Below the pieces are notes generated by a model. That model was not told the DNA's origin. It was given only the letters and a program-made list of their open reading frames with translations, and made no database searches. This document shows, piece by piece, positions 17,134 to 25,055 of a DNA stretch of 64,000 nt. The DNA lies in the NCBI GenBank assembly GCA_910588855.1, contig CAJUSR010000002.1, positions 1-64,000 on the forward strand, given 5' to 3'. Numbering within the stretch: the first letter of the stretch is position 1; every line of letters starts with the position of its first letter. This DNA is from an uncultured Kineothrix sp. (GTDB taxonomy: Bacteria; Bacillota; Clostridia; Lachnospirales; Lachnospiraceae). The position numbers and the translations under genes were made by a program.

Positions 17134-17174
17134 ATGCCGGATATGGGAATTATAATCCTATATCCGGCATTTTT
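17134..17174 (+). terminator. tpiA terminator
   Basis: ATGCCGGATAT pairs with ATATCCGGCAT, followed by TTTTTA. Confidence 0.9.
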
Positions 17175-17178
17175 ATGC

Positions 17179-17262
17179 ACAGCCCCGTGTAAAGGAAATA
17201 AGCTGCTATACAGCACACGGGGCGCGCAGCGAGTAGAGGAAGATGAATCTTCTCTACTCGAT
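17179..17262 (+). repeat. Dispersed repeat family A, copy 2
   Basis: CCCCGTGT (17183-17190) pairs with ACACGGGG (17215-17222), with GCTG/CAGC inside. The second hairpin is CGAGTAGAGGAAGAT with ATCTTCTCTACTCG (17230-17260). Arm bases differ from copy 1 but remain complementary. Confidence 0.75.
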
Positions 17263-17264
17263 GG

Positions 17265-17356
17265 CACAGCCTCATGCAGAGGAAATGAGCTGCTATGGGG
17301 CGTATGGGGCACGTAGCAAGTAACGAGTAGAGGAAGACAAATCTTCTCTACTTGAT
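17265..17356 (+). repeat. Dispersed repeat family A, copy 3
   Basis: A tandem, more diverged copy directly after copy 2. The first hairpin is degraded, while the second, CGAGTAGAGGAAGA with TCTTCTCTACTTG, is kept. Confidence 0.7.
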
Positions 17357-17426
17357 TAGGATAGGATTGGGGTGTTAAATGGCGCCTCCGGAAAGGTTTT
17401 CTGAGGCCCAAAGTTGAAAATAGCAC

Positions 17427-17455
17427 TTGACAAAAAAAGGATTCATGAATATAAT
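17427..17455 (+). promoter_or_regulatory. Promoter of the CotH operon
   Basis: A perfect TTGACA (17427-17432), a 17-base spacer and a perfect TATAAT (17450-17455). Confidence 0.85.
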
Positions 17456-17511
17456 GCTTTAAAATATTATAAAAATAGGACAAGGTTAAAGTTATATACT
17501 ATTTCAGATAG

Positions 17512-20007
17512 ATGAGAAAAAGGGAATCCCTTAAAAATGGTAGGGTAGTCCAATGTAGAAAGGAAGTCTTTGATATTTACAGGATAAAAGAAAAAATTAG
17601 CATTTGTGGTCTGACAATAATATTGTTATTGCTGTTATTTGTTTTGGCTCAGAGAGGCGAAGGGGAAATAGCAAATCGAGATGGGCTGGAAAGTATGACG
17701 GAGGATTTTGCTGCAGATGAAAAGGTTCAGAAAGATTCTGAAGTTGGAGCAGAGGCAGATGAGGAACTGGGGCTTCGCGTTTTGACAGAAAGCGGCTTTT
17801 ATGATGAAGATATTTGGTTAGAAGCAGAACTGGAAAGGGAAGGAAAGGTTTTCTATACTTCGGATGGTTCCATGCCGGGTAGGGAGGAAGGCGGAAGCAC
17901 CCATTTGTATAGGGAGCCGATTTTGCTTGCAGCGGAGGACGAAGAGTCGGTAGAAGTGTATCGTTTTCTGGCTGTTTTTCAGGACGGAACGGAATCGGAA
18001 GTAGTGACAAATACCTATTTTATGGGGAAAAATGTCAAAAGCCGGTATGATACGATGGTTATCAGCCTTGCAGCAGAAGATGATGATTTGTACGGATATG
18101 AAAACGGCATTTTTGTAGAAGGAAAGCTGAGGGCGGATTGGGAGGCAGAGCATCCTGAAGAGGAGCCGGTTTTCGATACGCCGGCTAACTATAACGTAAG
18201 GGGAAGGCAGAGTGAGCGGGATGTCCATGTGGAGATATTTGAGGCGGACGGGAAGCGGGTAGTGGCGCAGAATGGCGGCATACGTATTTCCGGGAACTTC
18301 ACGAGGCAGTCGGAGCAGAAATCTTTTAAGCTTTACGCAAGAAAAGAATACGATGAGGTGCAAAACAGGTTTCGATTCCCCTTATTTGAGGACATGTATT
18401 CGGTAGAAGGTGGGAATGTAGTTGACCAATATAAATCGCTGAAAATCCGAAATACAGGGAATGACCGTTCGGAAGGGTTTATCAGGGATGAATTGGGGAT
18501 GCGGTTGGCGACGGAGGCAGGATTTACCGATACCCAATCGGTACGGCCGGTAAGCGTATATATAAATGGTGTATATCAGGGGCTGTATTGGATGCATTCT
18601 ACCTATGATGAGGAATATTTTGAAGAAAAGTATGGGAAATATGCCGGCGAAATGGTTGTGATAGGAAGCAGCGAGATGAACATGTCCGGCGGCAATGAAA
18701 CAGAAAACCTGTATGCCGGGGAATATAATGAGATATATGCAAAATATAGTTCTTTGGATTTGACGGAAGATAAAATTTGCCGGGAATTGAACGGCATGAT
18801 TGATGTGGAAAATTATTTACAATATTATGCGCTGGAAATTTATATGGCGAACCGCGACTGGCCGTATAATAATATTCAGGCATACCGGTATGTGGCAGCG
18901 GATGGCGAAGGCTATACGGAAAACACTGTATTTGACGGAAGATACCGTTATCTTTTGTATGATGTGGATACAACGATGGGATTAGGGACGATAAGAGAGA
19001 GCCTGAATCCAATGCAGAGTTTTGAAACGTTGACATTATTGGAAGAAAGGGGATATGCGCCCTTGTTTACTGCGCTGATGGAACGGGAGGATTGCAGGCA
19101 GTATTTTGCTTCCTACGTATGTAGTTTATTGAACGGGGCATATTCGGCGGAGAATGTGGCTAACGTTTTGGAGGATATGCACGAGCTAAGAAAGAACGAA
19201 ATGCTGGAATATATTGAGGAAAGCATAAGAAACCCGGAACTTCCGGAAATCGGGGAACCATATTTGGAAATGCAGATGGACTGTATCCGGGCATGGGCGG
19301 AGACTGCGCCGGAAAGTATGTTAGAAGGGATGAGGCAGAAATGGCAGTTAGGCGAGGCTTATACTCTTTATTTGTTGCTGCCGGATGGGGAAGGGGCAGA
19401 AATTAACGGTTTGACCATAACAGAGCCGGAGTTTATCGGCAGATATTTAAGCGGCTGCGATACCAGCCTGTTACCGGTTCTTCCGGATGGCAGGGAATTT
19501 CTTTATTGGGAAATTAACGGGGAATTGTATGAGGAGGAGGAAGTAAGGATAGAGGAAGGCATGATAATGGATGGCACATTGTATGTAACCCTTTATTCCG
19601 AAGAGGCCGGCGCCGGGCTGGAATTAAGTGAAATAAAAGCGAAGGGGAAGGAGGACTATATCGTCTTGACGAATACTTCCCGTGAGGAATTGAATACATG
19701 GGGATATTACCTTATGGATAAGGAACGGGCGTCCCATATGAATTACCTGAAAGAAACGGTTTTGGCTCCCGGGGAAAGCATCCGGATAGGCTGTAAAAAC
19801 TATGACGGAACCGATGCATTCATGAAAGTCAATTTTAATTTGAAGGAAGGCAAAGAAGTGATGCTTGCCTATGCCGGAACCGGGGTAAAGGAAAGGGTAA
19901 GGATTCCGAATCTTGGTATGGAACAGGGGGTTTATAAGAAGAATAAAATCACCGGCATTTGGCGGGAGGAAAGGGAAACGTCCGATGGCACTGGAATACA
20001 GGAATGA
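17512..20007 (+). CDS. CotH kinase family surface protein
   Basis: The 831-residue protein has a basic N-terminus and one membrane helix near residues 30-47, so it is probably anchored with the bulk outside. A chitobiase C-terminal-like beta domain with FYTSDGSMPG lies near 90-150. The CotH protein-kinase-like domain spans about 220-530 (RISGNFTRQSEQKSFKLYARKEY, catalytic YDVDTTMGLG). A lamin-tail-like beta domain is near 700-790. CotH proteins phosphorylate serines of spore coat or surface proteins. The start has a weak ribosome site. The next gene overlaps by 23 bases, and the trio CotH-VTC-DUF4956 recurs in Firmicutes from what I know of the families. The target is unknown. Confidence 0.85.
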   Translation: MRKRESLKNGRVVQCRKEVFDIYRIKEKISICGLTIILLLLLFVLAQRGEGEIANRDGLESMTEDFAADEKVQKDSEVGAEADEELGLRVLTESGFYDEDIWLEAELEREGKVFYTSDGSMPGREEGGSTHLYREPILLAAEDEESVEVYRFLAVFQDGTESEVVTNTYFMGKNVKSRYDTMVISLAAEDDDLYGYENGIFVEGKLRADWEAEHPEEEPVFDTPANYNVRGRQSERDVHVEIFEADGKRVVAQNGGIRISGNFTRQSEQKSFKLYARKEYDEVQNRFRFPLFEDMYSVEGGNVVDQYKSLKIRNTGNDRSEGFIRDELGMRLATEAGFTDTQSVRPVSVYINGVYQGLYWMHSTYDEEYFEEKYGKYAGEMVVIGSSEMNMSGGNETENLYAGEYNEIYAKYSSLDLTEDKICRELNGMIDVENYLQYYALEIYMANRDWPYNNIQAYRYVAADGEGYTENTVFDGRYRYLLYDVDTTMGLGTIRESLNPMQSFETLTLLEERGYAPLFTALMEREDCRQYFASYVCSLLNGAYSAENVANVLEDMHELRKNEMLEYIEESIRNPELPEIGEPYLEMQMDCIRAWAETAPESMLEGMRQKWQLGEAYTLYLLLPDGEGAEINGLTITEPEFIGRYLSGCDTSLLPVLPDGREFLYWEINGELYEEEEVRIEEGMIMDGTLYVTLYSEEAGAGLELSEIKAKGKEDYIVLTNTSREELNTWGYYLMDKERASHMNYLKETVLAPGESIRIGCKNYDGTDAFMKVNFNLKEGKEVMLAYAGTGVKERVRIPNLGMEQGVYKKNKITGIWREERETSDGTGIQE

Positions 20008-20695
20008 ATTGAAATATATTGTCTCCGCGCAGCAGATAGCGATTTTGCGTAGCAGGCTCCGCCCTTTGATGGCTTTGGATGCCCACACAGGGGAAAAAGA
20101 GAAATATACGATAAGAAGCGTTTATTTTGATGATTATAAAAATACATGCTTTGCGGAAAATGAAGACGGCACAAGCCCAAGGGAAAAATTTAGGATACGC
20201 ATTTACAATGCCAATGAAAATACCGCCCGTTTGGAGCTAAAACGGAAGGAAGGGGGGAAAACCCATAAGGAATCCAGCCTTCTCACGGTAGGACAGTGCC
20301 AGGCATTTCTAGAAGGCAGGGATGCGGCTTGCCCGGACGACTGCCCTCCGGTACTTCACAAGTTTATTTTGAAATGCAGGGCAGAACTTTACCGACCGAA
20401 AGTCATTGTGGAGTATGACAGGGAGCCTTATGTGTATAAGGATGGGAATGTAAGGGTTACTTTTGATACGGATATACGTTCCTCTAACTATGTAGAATCG
20501 TTTTTTGAAAAAGATGTTTTTACAAGGCTGATTATGCCGGCCGGCTATCATTTAATGGAAGTGAAGTATGATGGCTTTTTGCCGGATGTGATTTATAATA
20601 GCCTGCAGATTGACAGCCTTTCTCAGGAAACTTTTTCTAAATATTATTTATGCAGAAGATACAATATAGGAGGAGTTAAGAAAAATGGGTTTTAG
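19985..20695 (+). CDS. VTC-domain polyphosphate polymerase
   Basis: The 236-residue protein is a VTC-type triphosphate tunnel enzyme. Basic and acidic tunnel residues are visible in RNELKYIVS, REKFRIRIY, RLELKRKEGG, VIVEYDREPY and HLMEVKYDG, so it looks active. In yeast Vtc4 this domain makes polyphosphate from ATP. I chose ATG 19985, where the family begins (MALEYRNELKY), preceded by AGGAAAGGG. It overlaps CotH by 23 bases and the DUF4956 gene by 11, implying translational coupling. No SPX domain or membrane segment is present; the membrane partner is presumably the next gene. Confidence 0.87.
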   Translation: MALEYRNELKYIVSAQQIAILRSRLRPLMALDAHTGEKEKYTIRSVYFDDYKNTCFAENEDGTSPREKFRIRIYNANENTARLELKRKEGGKTHKESSLLTVGQCQAFLEGRDAACPDDCPPVLHKFILKCRAELYRPKVIVEYDREPYVYKDGNVRVTFDTDIRSSNYVESFFEKDVFTRLIMPAGYHLMEVKYDGFLPDVIYNSLQIDSLSQETFSKYYLCRRYNIGGVKKNGF

Positions 20696-21356
20696 CGATG
20701 TTTTGAAAAAATCTTTTGTTCAGGCGACAACGGAAAGTATGAGCAGAGGGGACGCCATTGCAGCTTTGGCAGCGGCATGCCTGATTGCGGTCTATATTTT
20801 CTTTATTTACCGTGTCATAACGAGGAAAGCATTTTACAATAAAAATTTCAATATTTCTTTAGTTGCGCTTGCCTTAATCACAACGGCGATAATTTTGTCC
20901 ATCCAGTCTAGCGTGGTGATTTCGCTTGGTATGGTGGGTGCGTTGTCCATTGTCCGTTTCCGGACGGCGGTAAAAGAGCCGATGGATTTGGTGTTTCTTT
21001 TTTGGTCCATTAGTGTAGGGATTATATGCGGTGCAGGGTTGTTTGAAATCGCCATTTTTTCTTCTTTGCTGATTACTGCGGCTATTATGGCATTGGACCA
21101 TTTCCCGTCCACGAAATCGCCGATGATTCTTGTGATAGATTCTTCTGATATTGACGGGGAAGAACAGATTATGGAAACGGTGGAAAAATACAGTGCCCAC
21201 AGCAAAGTAAAATCAAGGGGGATGAATGCGGAAAGCTTGAATTTGGTAATTGAAGTCCGCATAAAAGATGGCGCGGAATGCATCCGTGAAATTAACAGGT
21301 TGAATGGGGTAAGGAATGTATCTATGGTTTCGCAGGAAGGGGAAGTGACGTTTTAG
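20685..21356 (+). CDS. DUF4956 membrane protein
   Basis: The 223-residue protein has three to four membrane helices in its first 150 residues, with the family signature VGALSIVRFRTAVKEPMDL between helices, then a soluble C-terminal domain of about 85 residues (SKVKSRGMNAESLNLVIEVRI). DUF4956 proteins are of unknown function and often sit beside VTC genes. A role as membrane partner or channel for polyphosphate is inference. AGGAGG lies 13 bases before the ATG. Confidence 0.85.
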   Translation: MGFSDVLKKSFVQATTESMSRGDAIAALAAACLIAVYIFFIYRVITRKAFYNKNFNISLVALALITTAIILSIQSSVVISLGMVGALSIVRFRTAVKEPMDLVFLFWSISVGIICGAGLFEIAIFSSLLITAAIMALDHFPSTKSPMILVIDSSDIDGEEQIMETVEKYSAHSKVKSRGMNAESLNLVIEVRIKDGAECIREINRLNGVRNVSMVSQEGEVTF

Positions 21357-21465
21357 GGGGATTTGGAGCAGGTGATGTTTCCTCTGCTTAGTCTGCCGAT
21401 GTTGGATAGTGCATAGGGGCGACAATCAAATACTAATAAGAAAGGGATTTCCTTAATCTACAAAA

Positions 21466-21497
21466 GGCTATGACATTAACGGTTATAGTCTTGTTTC
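21466..21497 (+). terminator. Probable terminator of the CotH operon
   Basis: GGCTATGAC pairs with GGTTATAGTC (several G-U pairs) over a six-base loop and is followed by TTGTTT. Confidence 0.5.
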
Positions 21498-21554
21498 ATG
21501 CGGTAATTACCGAATGCAATGAATTGTATTAGGTATTAGGCATTTGGCGTAAAA

Positions 21555-21601
21555 GTCAACTCTATGGAGGGTAGAGCCGATAAATTGGGAAATCTCTACG
21601 G
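21555..21601 (+). promoter_or_regulatory. Competing short stems upstream of the XRE gene
   Basis: A first CTCTAT, then GTAGAG, then CTCTAC lie in order, so the middle segment can pair with either neighbour. No U-run follows. A leader role is only suggested. Confidence 0.3.
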
Positions 21602-21661
21602 TGCATGGGTGTATTTTGCATAGTAAATTTTATATCCTATTTCCGAAAGGAGGAAAAGCCT

Positions 21662-22342
21662 ATGGATCAAATAAAAATTGGAAAATTCATAGCAAGCTGT
21701 CGCAAAGAAAAAAACATGACACAAAGGCAATTGGCAGACATTCTTGAAATAAGTGATAAGACAGTCTCCAAATGGGAATGTGGTAAAGGGTTACCGGAAG
21801 TGCAGTTTATGTTACCGCTTTGTAATCTATTAGGGATAAATGTGAATGAACTCCTTTCAGGTGAAAAAATTTCTGCCGATGAGTATCAACAAAAAGCGGA
21901 GAAAAATATGATGACACTGGTAAAAGAAAATGAATATGCGAAAACATACAAGCCATTAATCTGGTGGACTGTTTCGTTTGTATTGATTGCCCTATTTTTG
22001 GGATTTGGGTGGAATTCATTAGGAAACACTCAAATATTATCCAAAATAGTAATTATAATGGTAATGACATTTGTTGATGTATTGTTCACGATTATTTATA
22101 AAGGGGAATATGTGTATTGGATTGTTTATGGACCTGATTTTGAAACTGCAAAAAATTCCAACTCTCAGAGAAGGAAAACATATGCGTGGAAGTATTTAAG
22201 AATATTTCTTGTTGCAAGTATTATTCTAATGGTATTTTTGTTTGGAAGTATGTTGCTTAACTTATCAGCGAGTTTTGATTTTATAATATCTTTGGTTATT
22301 TTTATAACGGCGGGATTAACAACTGTTCCAATAAAATTTTAG
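21662..22342 (+). CDS. XRE-family HTH regulator with membrane domain
   Basis: The 226-residue protein has an N-terminal helix-turn-helix of the Cro/XRE type at about residues 5-60 (KNMTQRQLADILEISDKTVSKWECGKGLPE). A linker and four predicted membrane helices follow (near 100-120, 125-145, 175-195 and 200-222). Such proteins couple a membrane signal to transcription, but the ligand and target are unknown. AAAGGAGG lies 8-9 bases before ATG 21662. The gene is clearly more AT-rich, with AAA/AAT/TTA codons, than the genes on both sides, which suggests acquisition. Confidence 0.8.
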   Translation: MDQIKIGKFIASCRKEKNMTQRQLADILEISDKTVSKWECGKGLPEVQFMLPLCNLLGINVNELLSGEKISADEYQQKAEKNMMTLVKENEYAKTYKPLIWWTVSFVLIALFLGFGWNSLGNTQILSKIVIIMVMTFVDVLFTIIYKGEYVYWIVYGPDFETAKNSNSQRRKTYAWKYLRIFLVASIILMVFLFGSMLLNLSASFDFIISLVIFITAGLTTVPIKF

Positions 22343-22343
22343 G

Positions 22344-22451
22344 CTATACATTTGCACGACTGTTTGGCATATCAGCAGTATAAAAAAAGTGAATATTTTT
22401 ATTTTCCGCACCTTCGTTACGGGCTATCTCAAAAGCAATGTCTATAATCAT
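22344..22451 (-). CDS. Possible 35-residue ORF or gene remnant
   Basis: A minus-strand frame of 35 codons begins MIIDIAFEIARNEGAE and ends NSRANV. GAGGG lies eight bases before the ATG, and no promoter was found. It ends one base from the XRE stop. The sequence looks like protein rather than random translation but I do not recognise it. It may be a remnant of a larger gene. Confidence 0.25.
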   Translation of the reverse strand: MIIDIAFEIARNEGAENKNIHFFYTADMPNSRANV

Positions 22452-22472
22452 CTAGTATTCCCTCGTTTTTTG

Positions 22473-22481
22473 TGGTAAAAT
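22473..22481 (+). promoter_or_regulatory. Extended -10 promoter of iorA
   Basis: TGG-TAAAAT is an extended -10 (TG, one base, then TAAAAT at 22476-22481) with no good -35 at the right distance. Confidence 0.45.
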
Positions 22482-22520
22482 GATGAAGTATGTATAGATA
22501 TAGGAAGGATGAAAAGAGGA

Positions 22521-24263
22521 ATGGCAGAGAAGAAGATTATGTTGGGAAATGAGGCGATTGCCCGCGGGGTTTATGAGGCTGGGGTGAAGGTGTCGGCGGC
22601 ATATCCGGGCACGCCCAGTACGGAAATCAGTGAAAATATTGTGAAATATGATGAAATATATGCAGAATGGTCACCGAATGAGAAGGTGGCGATGGAGGTA
22701 GCAATTGGGGCATCCATCAGCGGTGTACGGGCGATGGCTTCCATGAAGCATGTGGGGGTCAATGTTGCCAGCGACCCGTTATATACGGCTTCTTATACAG
22801 GCGTGGGCGGAGGACTTGTGCTGGTGGCAGCGGATGACCCCGGGCTTTATAGTTCCCAGAACGAACAGGATACCAGATGCGTGGCAAGGGCGGCGCAAGT
22901 TCCGGTCCTGGAGCCTTCGGACAGCCAGGAGGCAAAAGATTTCGTAAAATTTGCTTTTGAGATGAGTGAAAAATACGATACGCCGGTTATTGTGAGGACG
23001 ACTACAAGGCTGTCCCATTCACAGGGCACGGTTATTTTGGAAGAACGGGAAGAAGTTCCCGATAAGAAGTATGAAAGAGATATCAGTAAATTCGTGATGA
23101 TGCCAGCGATGGCAAAAGGCAGGCATGTATATGTGGAAAAGCGCATGGAGGCTATGGCGGCAGATGGCAGCAGTTTTCCGGTAAACCGGGCGGAATATAA
23201 GGATACTTCCATTGGGTTTATCACAAGCGGTATTCCGTACCAGTATGTGAAAGAAGTATTTCCGGATGCTTCTGTGCTGAAATTAGGCATGGTTCATCCC
23301 CTGCCGAAGAAAATGATTGAAGAGTTTGCTTCTAAGGTAGATAAGCTGTACATATTTGAAGAATTAGAGCCGGTGATTGAAGAACAGGTAAAGTCATGGG
23401 GGATTTCGGCGATAGGAAAAGAAATCTTTACAAGGCAGGGGGAATACAGTGCGAATATGCTGCGCCGTGTGATTCTTTCGGAAAATCAAGAGGCCCAGCC
23501 GGCAGAGGTTCCGGCACGTCCGCCGATTCTTTGCCCGGGATGCCCTCATAGAAGCGTTTTTACTGTTTTAAAGAAACTGAAGATACATGCGGCCGGAGAT
23601 ATTGGATGTTATACATTGGGGGCGGTGGCGCCTCTTAGTGTAATTGATACGACGATATGTATGGGCGCCAGCATTTCTTCCCTTCATGGCATGGAAAAGG
23701 CAAAAGGAAAGGAATATATCAAGGATTGGGTAGCCGTTATCGGTGACTCCACTTTTATGCATACCGGGGTTAATTCCCTGATGAATATGGTATATAATCA
23801 GGGGTCAGGAACCGTAATTATCGTGGATAATTCAACGACCGGGATGACAGGGCATCAAGACCATGCGGCCACAGGGAAAACATTAAAAGGGGAAATCGTG
23901 CCTGCTATCAGTATTTACCATTTCTGTAAGGCAATTGGGATTGAGCATGTGGTAGAGGTGAATGCGTTTGATTTGCCTATGCTGGAGAAAACCATCAAAG
24001 AAGAGACAGCCAGAGATGCGGTTTCGGTCATTATTACAAAATCGCCTTGCGTGCTTTTGAAGGGTAATGTTTTTCCGGATGTATGCGCTCCGATACCGGA
24101 AAAATGCAAAAAATGCGGCGCATGCCTGAAACCGGGCTGCCCGGCATTGACCAGAAAAGAAGACGGAAGCATTGCCATTGATGCTACGATGTGCAACGGA
24201 TGTGGTTTATGTATGCAGTTATGCCCTTTTGATGCGATTGGGAAAGAACCGAAATCATGCTAA
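22521..24263 (+). CDS. iorA: Indolepyruvate:ferredoxin oxidoreductase, alpha subunit
   Basis: IorA carries thiamine diphosphate and decarboxylates aromatic 2-oxoacids to acyl-CoA with electrons to ferredoxin. The N-terminal GNEAIARGVYEAG and YPGTPSTEI mark the pyrimidine domain. CPGCPHRS, then GDIGCYTLG and VIGDSTFMHTG mark the diphosphate domain. The C-terminus has two Fe4S4 motifs (CKKCGACLKPGCP and CNGCGLCMQLCP). I chose ATG 22521 (580 residues), since ATG 22509 abuts the AGGAAGG ribosome site. iorB, paaK and an ACT gene follow. Confidence 0.94.
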   Translation: MAEKKIMLGNEAIARGVYEAGVKVSAAYPGTPSTEISENIVKYDEIYAEWSPNEKVAMEVAIGASISGVRAMASMKHVGVNVASDPLYTASYTGVGGGLVLVAADDPGLYSSQNEQDTRCVARAAQVPVLEPSDSQEAKDFVKFAFEMSEKYDTPVIVRTTTRLSHSQGTVILEEREEVPDKKYERDISKFVMMPAMAKGRHVYVEKRMEAMAADGSSFPVNRAEYKDTSIGFITSGIPYQYVKEVFPDASVLKLGMVHPLPKKMIEEFASKVDKLYIFEELEPVIEEQVKSWGISAIGKEIFTRQGEYSANMLRRVILSENQEAQPAEVPARPPILCPGCPHRSVFTVLKKLKIHAAGDIGCYTLGAVAPLSVIDTTICMGASISSLHGMEKAKGKEYIKDWVAVIGDSTFMHTGVNSLMNMVYNQGSGTVIIVDNSTTGMTGHQDHAATGKTLKGEIVPAISIYHFCKAIGIEHVVEVNAFDLPMLEKTIKEETARDAVSVIITKSPCVLLKGNVFPDVCAPIPEKCKKCGACLKPGCPALTRKEDGSIAIDATMCNGCGLCMQLCPFDAIGKEPKSC

Positions 24264-24337
24264 AACAGCTAAAACAAAGAATCGGTAGGTGATATTGTTT
24301 GGGCTGTCAGGGTGAAATTAGCAGGAGGAAGAAGAAA

Positions 24338-24907
24338 ATGATAACGAAAAGTATTATGATAGTGGGGGTAGGCGGGCAGGGAACGCTCCTTACCAGCCGG
24401 ATTCTGGGCGGAATTACACAGGAAGCAGGATATGACGTAAAATTGTCGGAAGTACATGGAATGGCACAAAGGGGCGGCAGCGTGGTGACTTTTGTACGGT
24501 ATGGGGAAAAAGTGGCGGAACCGATTGTGGAAGAAGGGCAGGCGGATGTGCTGATTGCATTTGAACGGCTGGAAGCCTTAAGATATGCTCATTTTCTTAA
24601 AAAAGATGGGGTGCTTATCATCAATGACTGGCGGATTGACCCGATTACAGTGGTGACCGGGGTTGCGGAGTACCCTGAAAATGTAATAGAAGATTTGGGT
24701 AAAAAACATAAGGTTTATACGATTAATGCGATGGAAGAGGCTATTCGGATTGGGAATGCAAAGGCATTTAATGTTATTGTCCTGGGAATGGCAGCAAAGC
24801 ACATGGATTTTTCAAAGGAAGATTGGTTAAAAGTAATAGAGAAGACAGTGCCTTCTAAGACGGTGGAAATTAACAAAAAAGCTTTCTTGCTTGGGTATGG
24901 TGACTGA
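24338..24907 (+). CDS. iorB: Indolepyruvate:ferredoxin oxidoreductase, beta subunit
   Basis: IorB is the gamma-domain subunit that partners IorA. The 189-residue product starts IMIVGVGGQGTLLTSRILG, the usual glycine-rich opening, followed by VHGMAQRGGSVVTFVRYG. AGGAGG lies 11 bases before ATG 24338. It is 74 bases after iorA and should be in the same transcript. Confidence 0.94.
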   Translation: MITKSIMIVGVGGQGTLLTSRILGGITQEAGYDVKLSEVHGMAQRGGSVVTFVRYGEKVAEPIVEEGQADVLIAFERLEALRYAHFLKKDGVLIINDWRIDPITVVTGVAEYPENVIEDLGKKHKVYTINAMEEAIRIGNAKAFNVIVLGMAAKHMDFSKEDWLKVIEKTVPSKTVEINKKAFLLGYGD

Positions 24908-24915
24908 GAGTTTTT

Positions 24916-24945
24916 TTGGACATGGAAAAACAGATATGCTATAAT
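24916..24945 (+). promoter_or_regulatory. Promoter before paaK
   Basis: TTGGAC 24916-24921, an 18-base spacer, and a perfect TATAAT 24940-24945. It would allow paaK-ACT transcription apart from iorAB. Confidence 0.6.
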
Positions 24946-25055
24946 TTTTCTAACGGTGCATATGGCAGAATTTCCATTAGTAGGAAAGGATTGTGCTATT
25001 ATTTGCAGCGAGGATGGAAGGCACCGTAAATTCAGTCAGAAAGGAATGATTACAT

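Noticed and set aside
21555..21601. Possible riboswitch before the XRE gene
   Set aside because: Short competing stems exist, but I could not match them to a conserved core of a known riboswitch class such as SAM, TPP, T-box or c-di-GMP.
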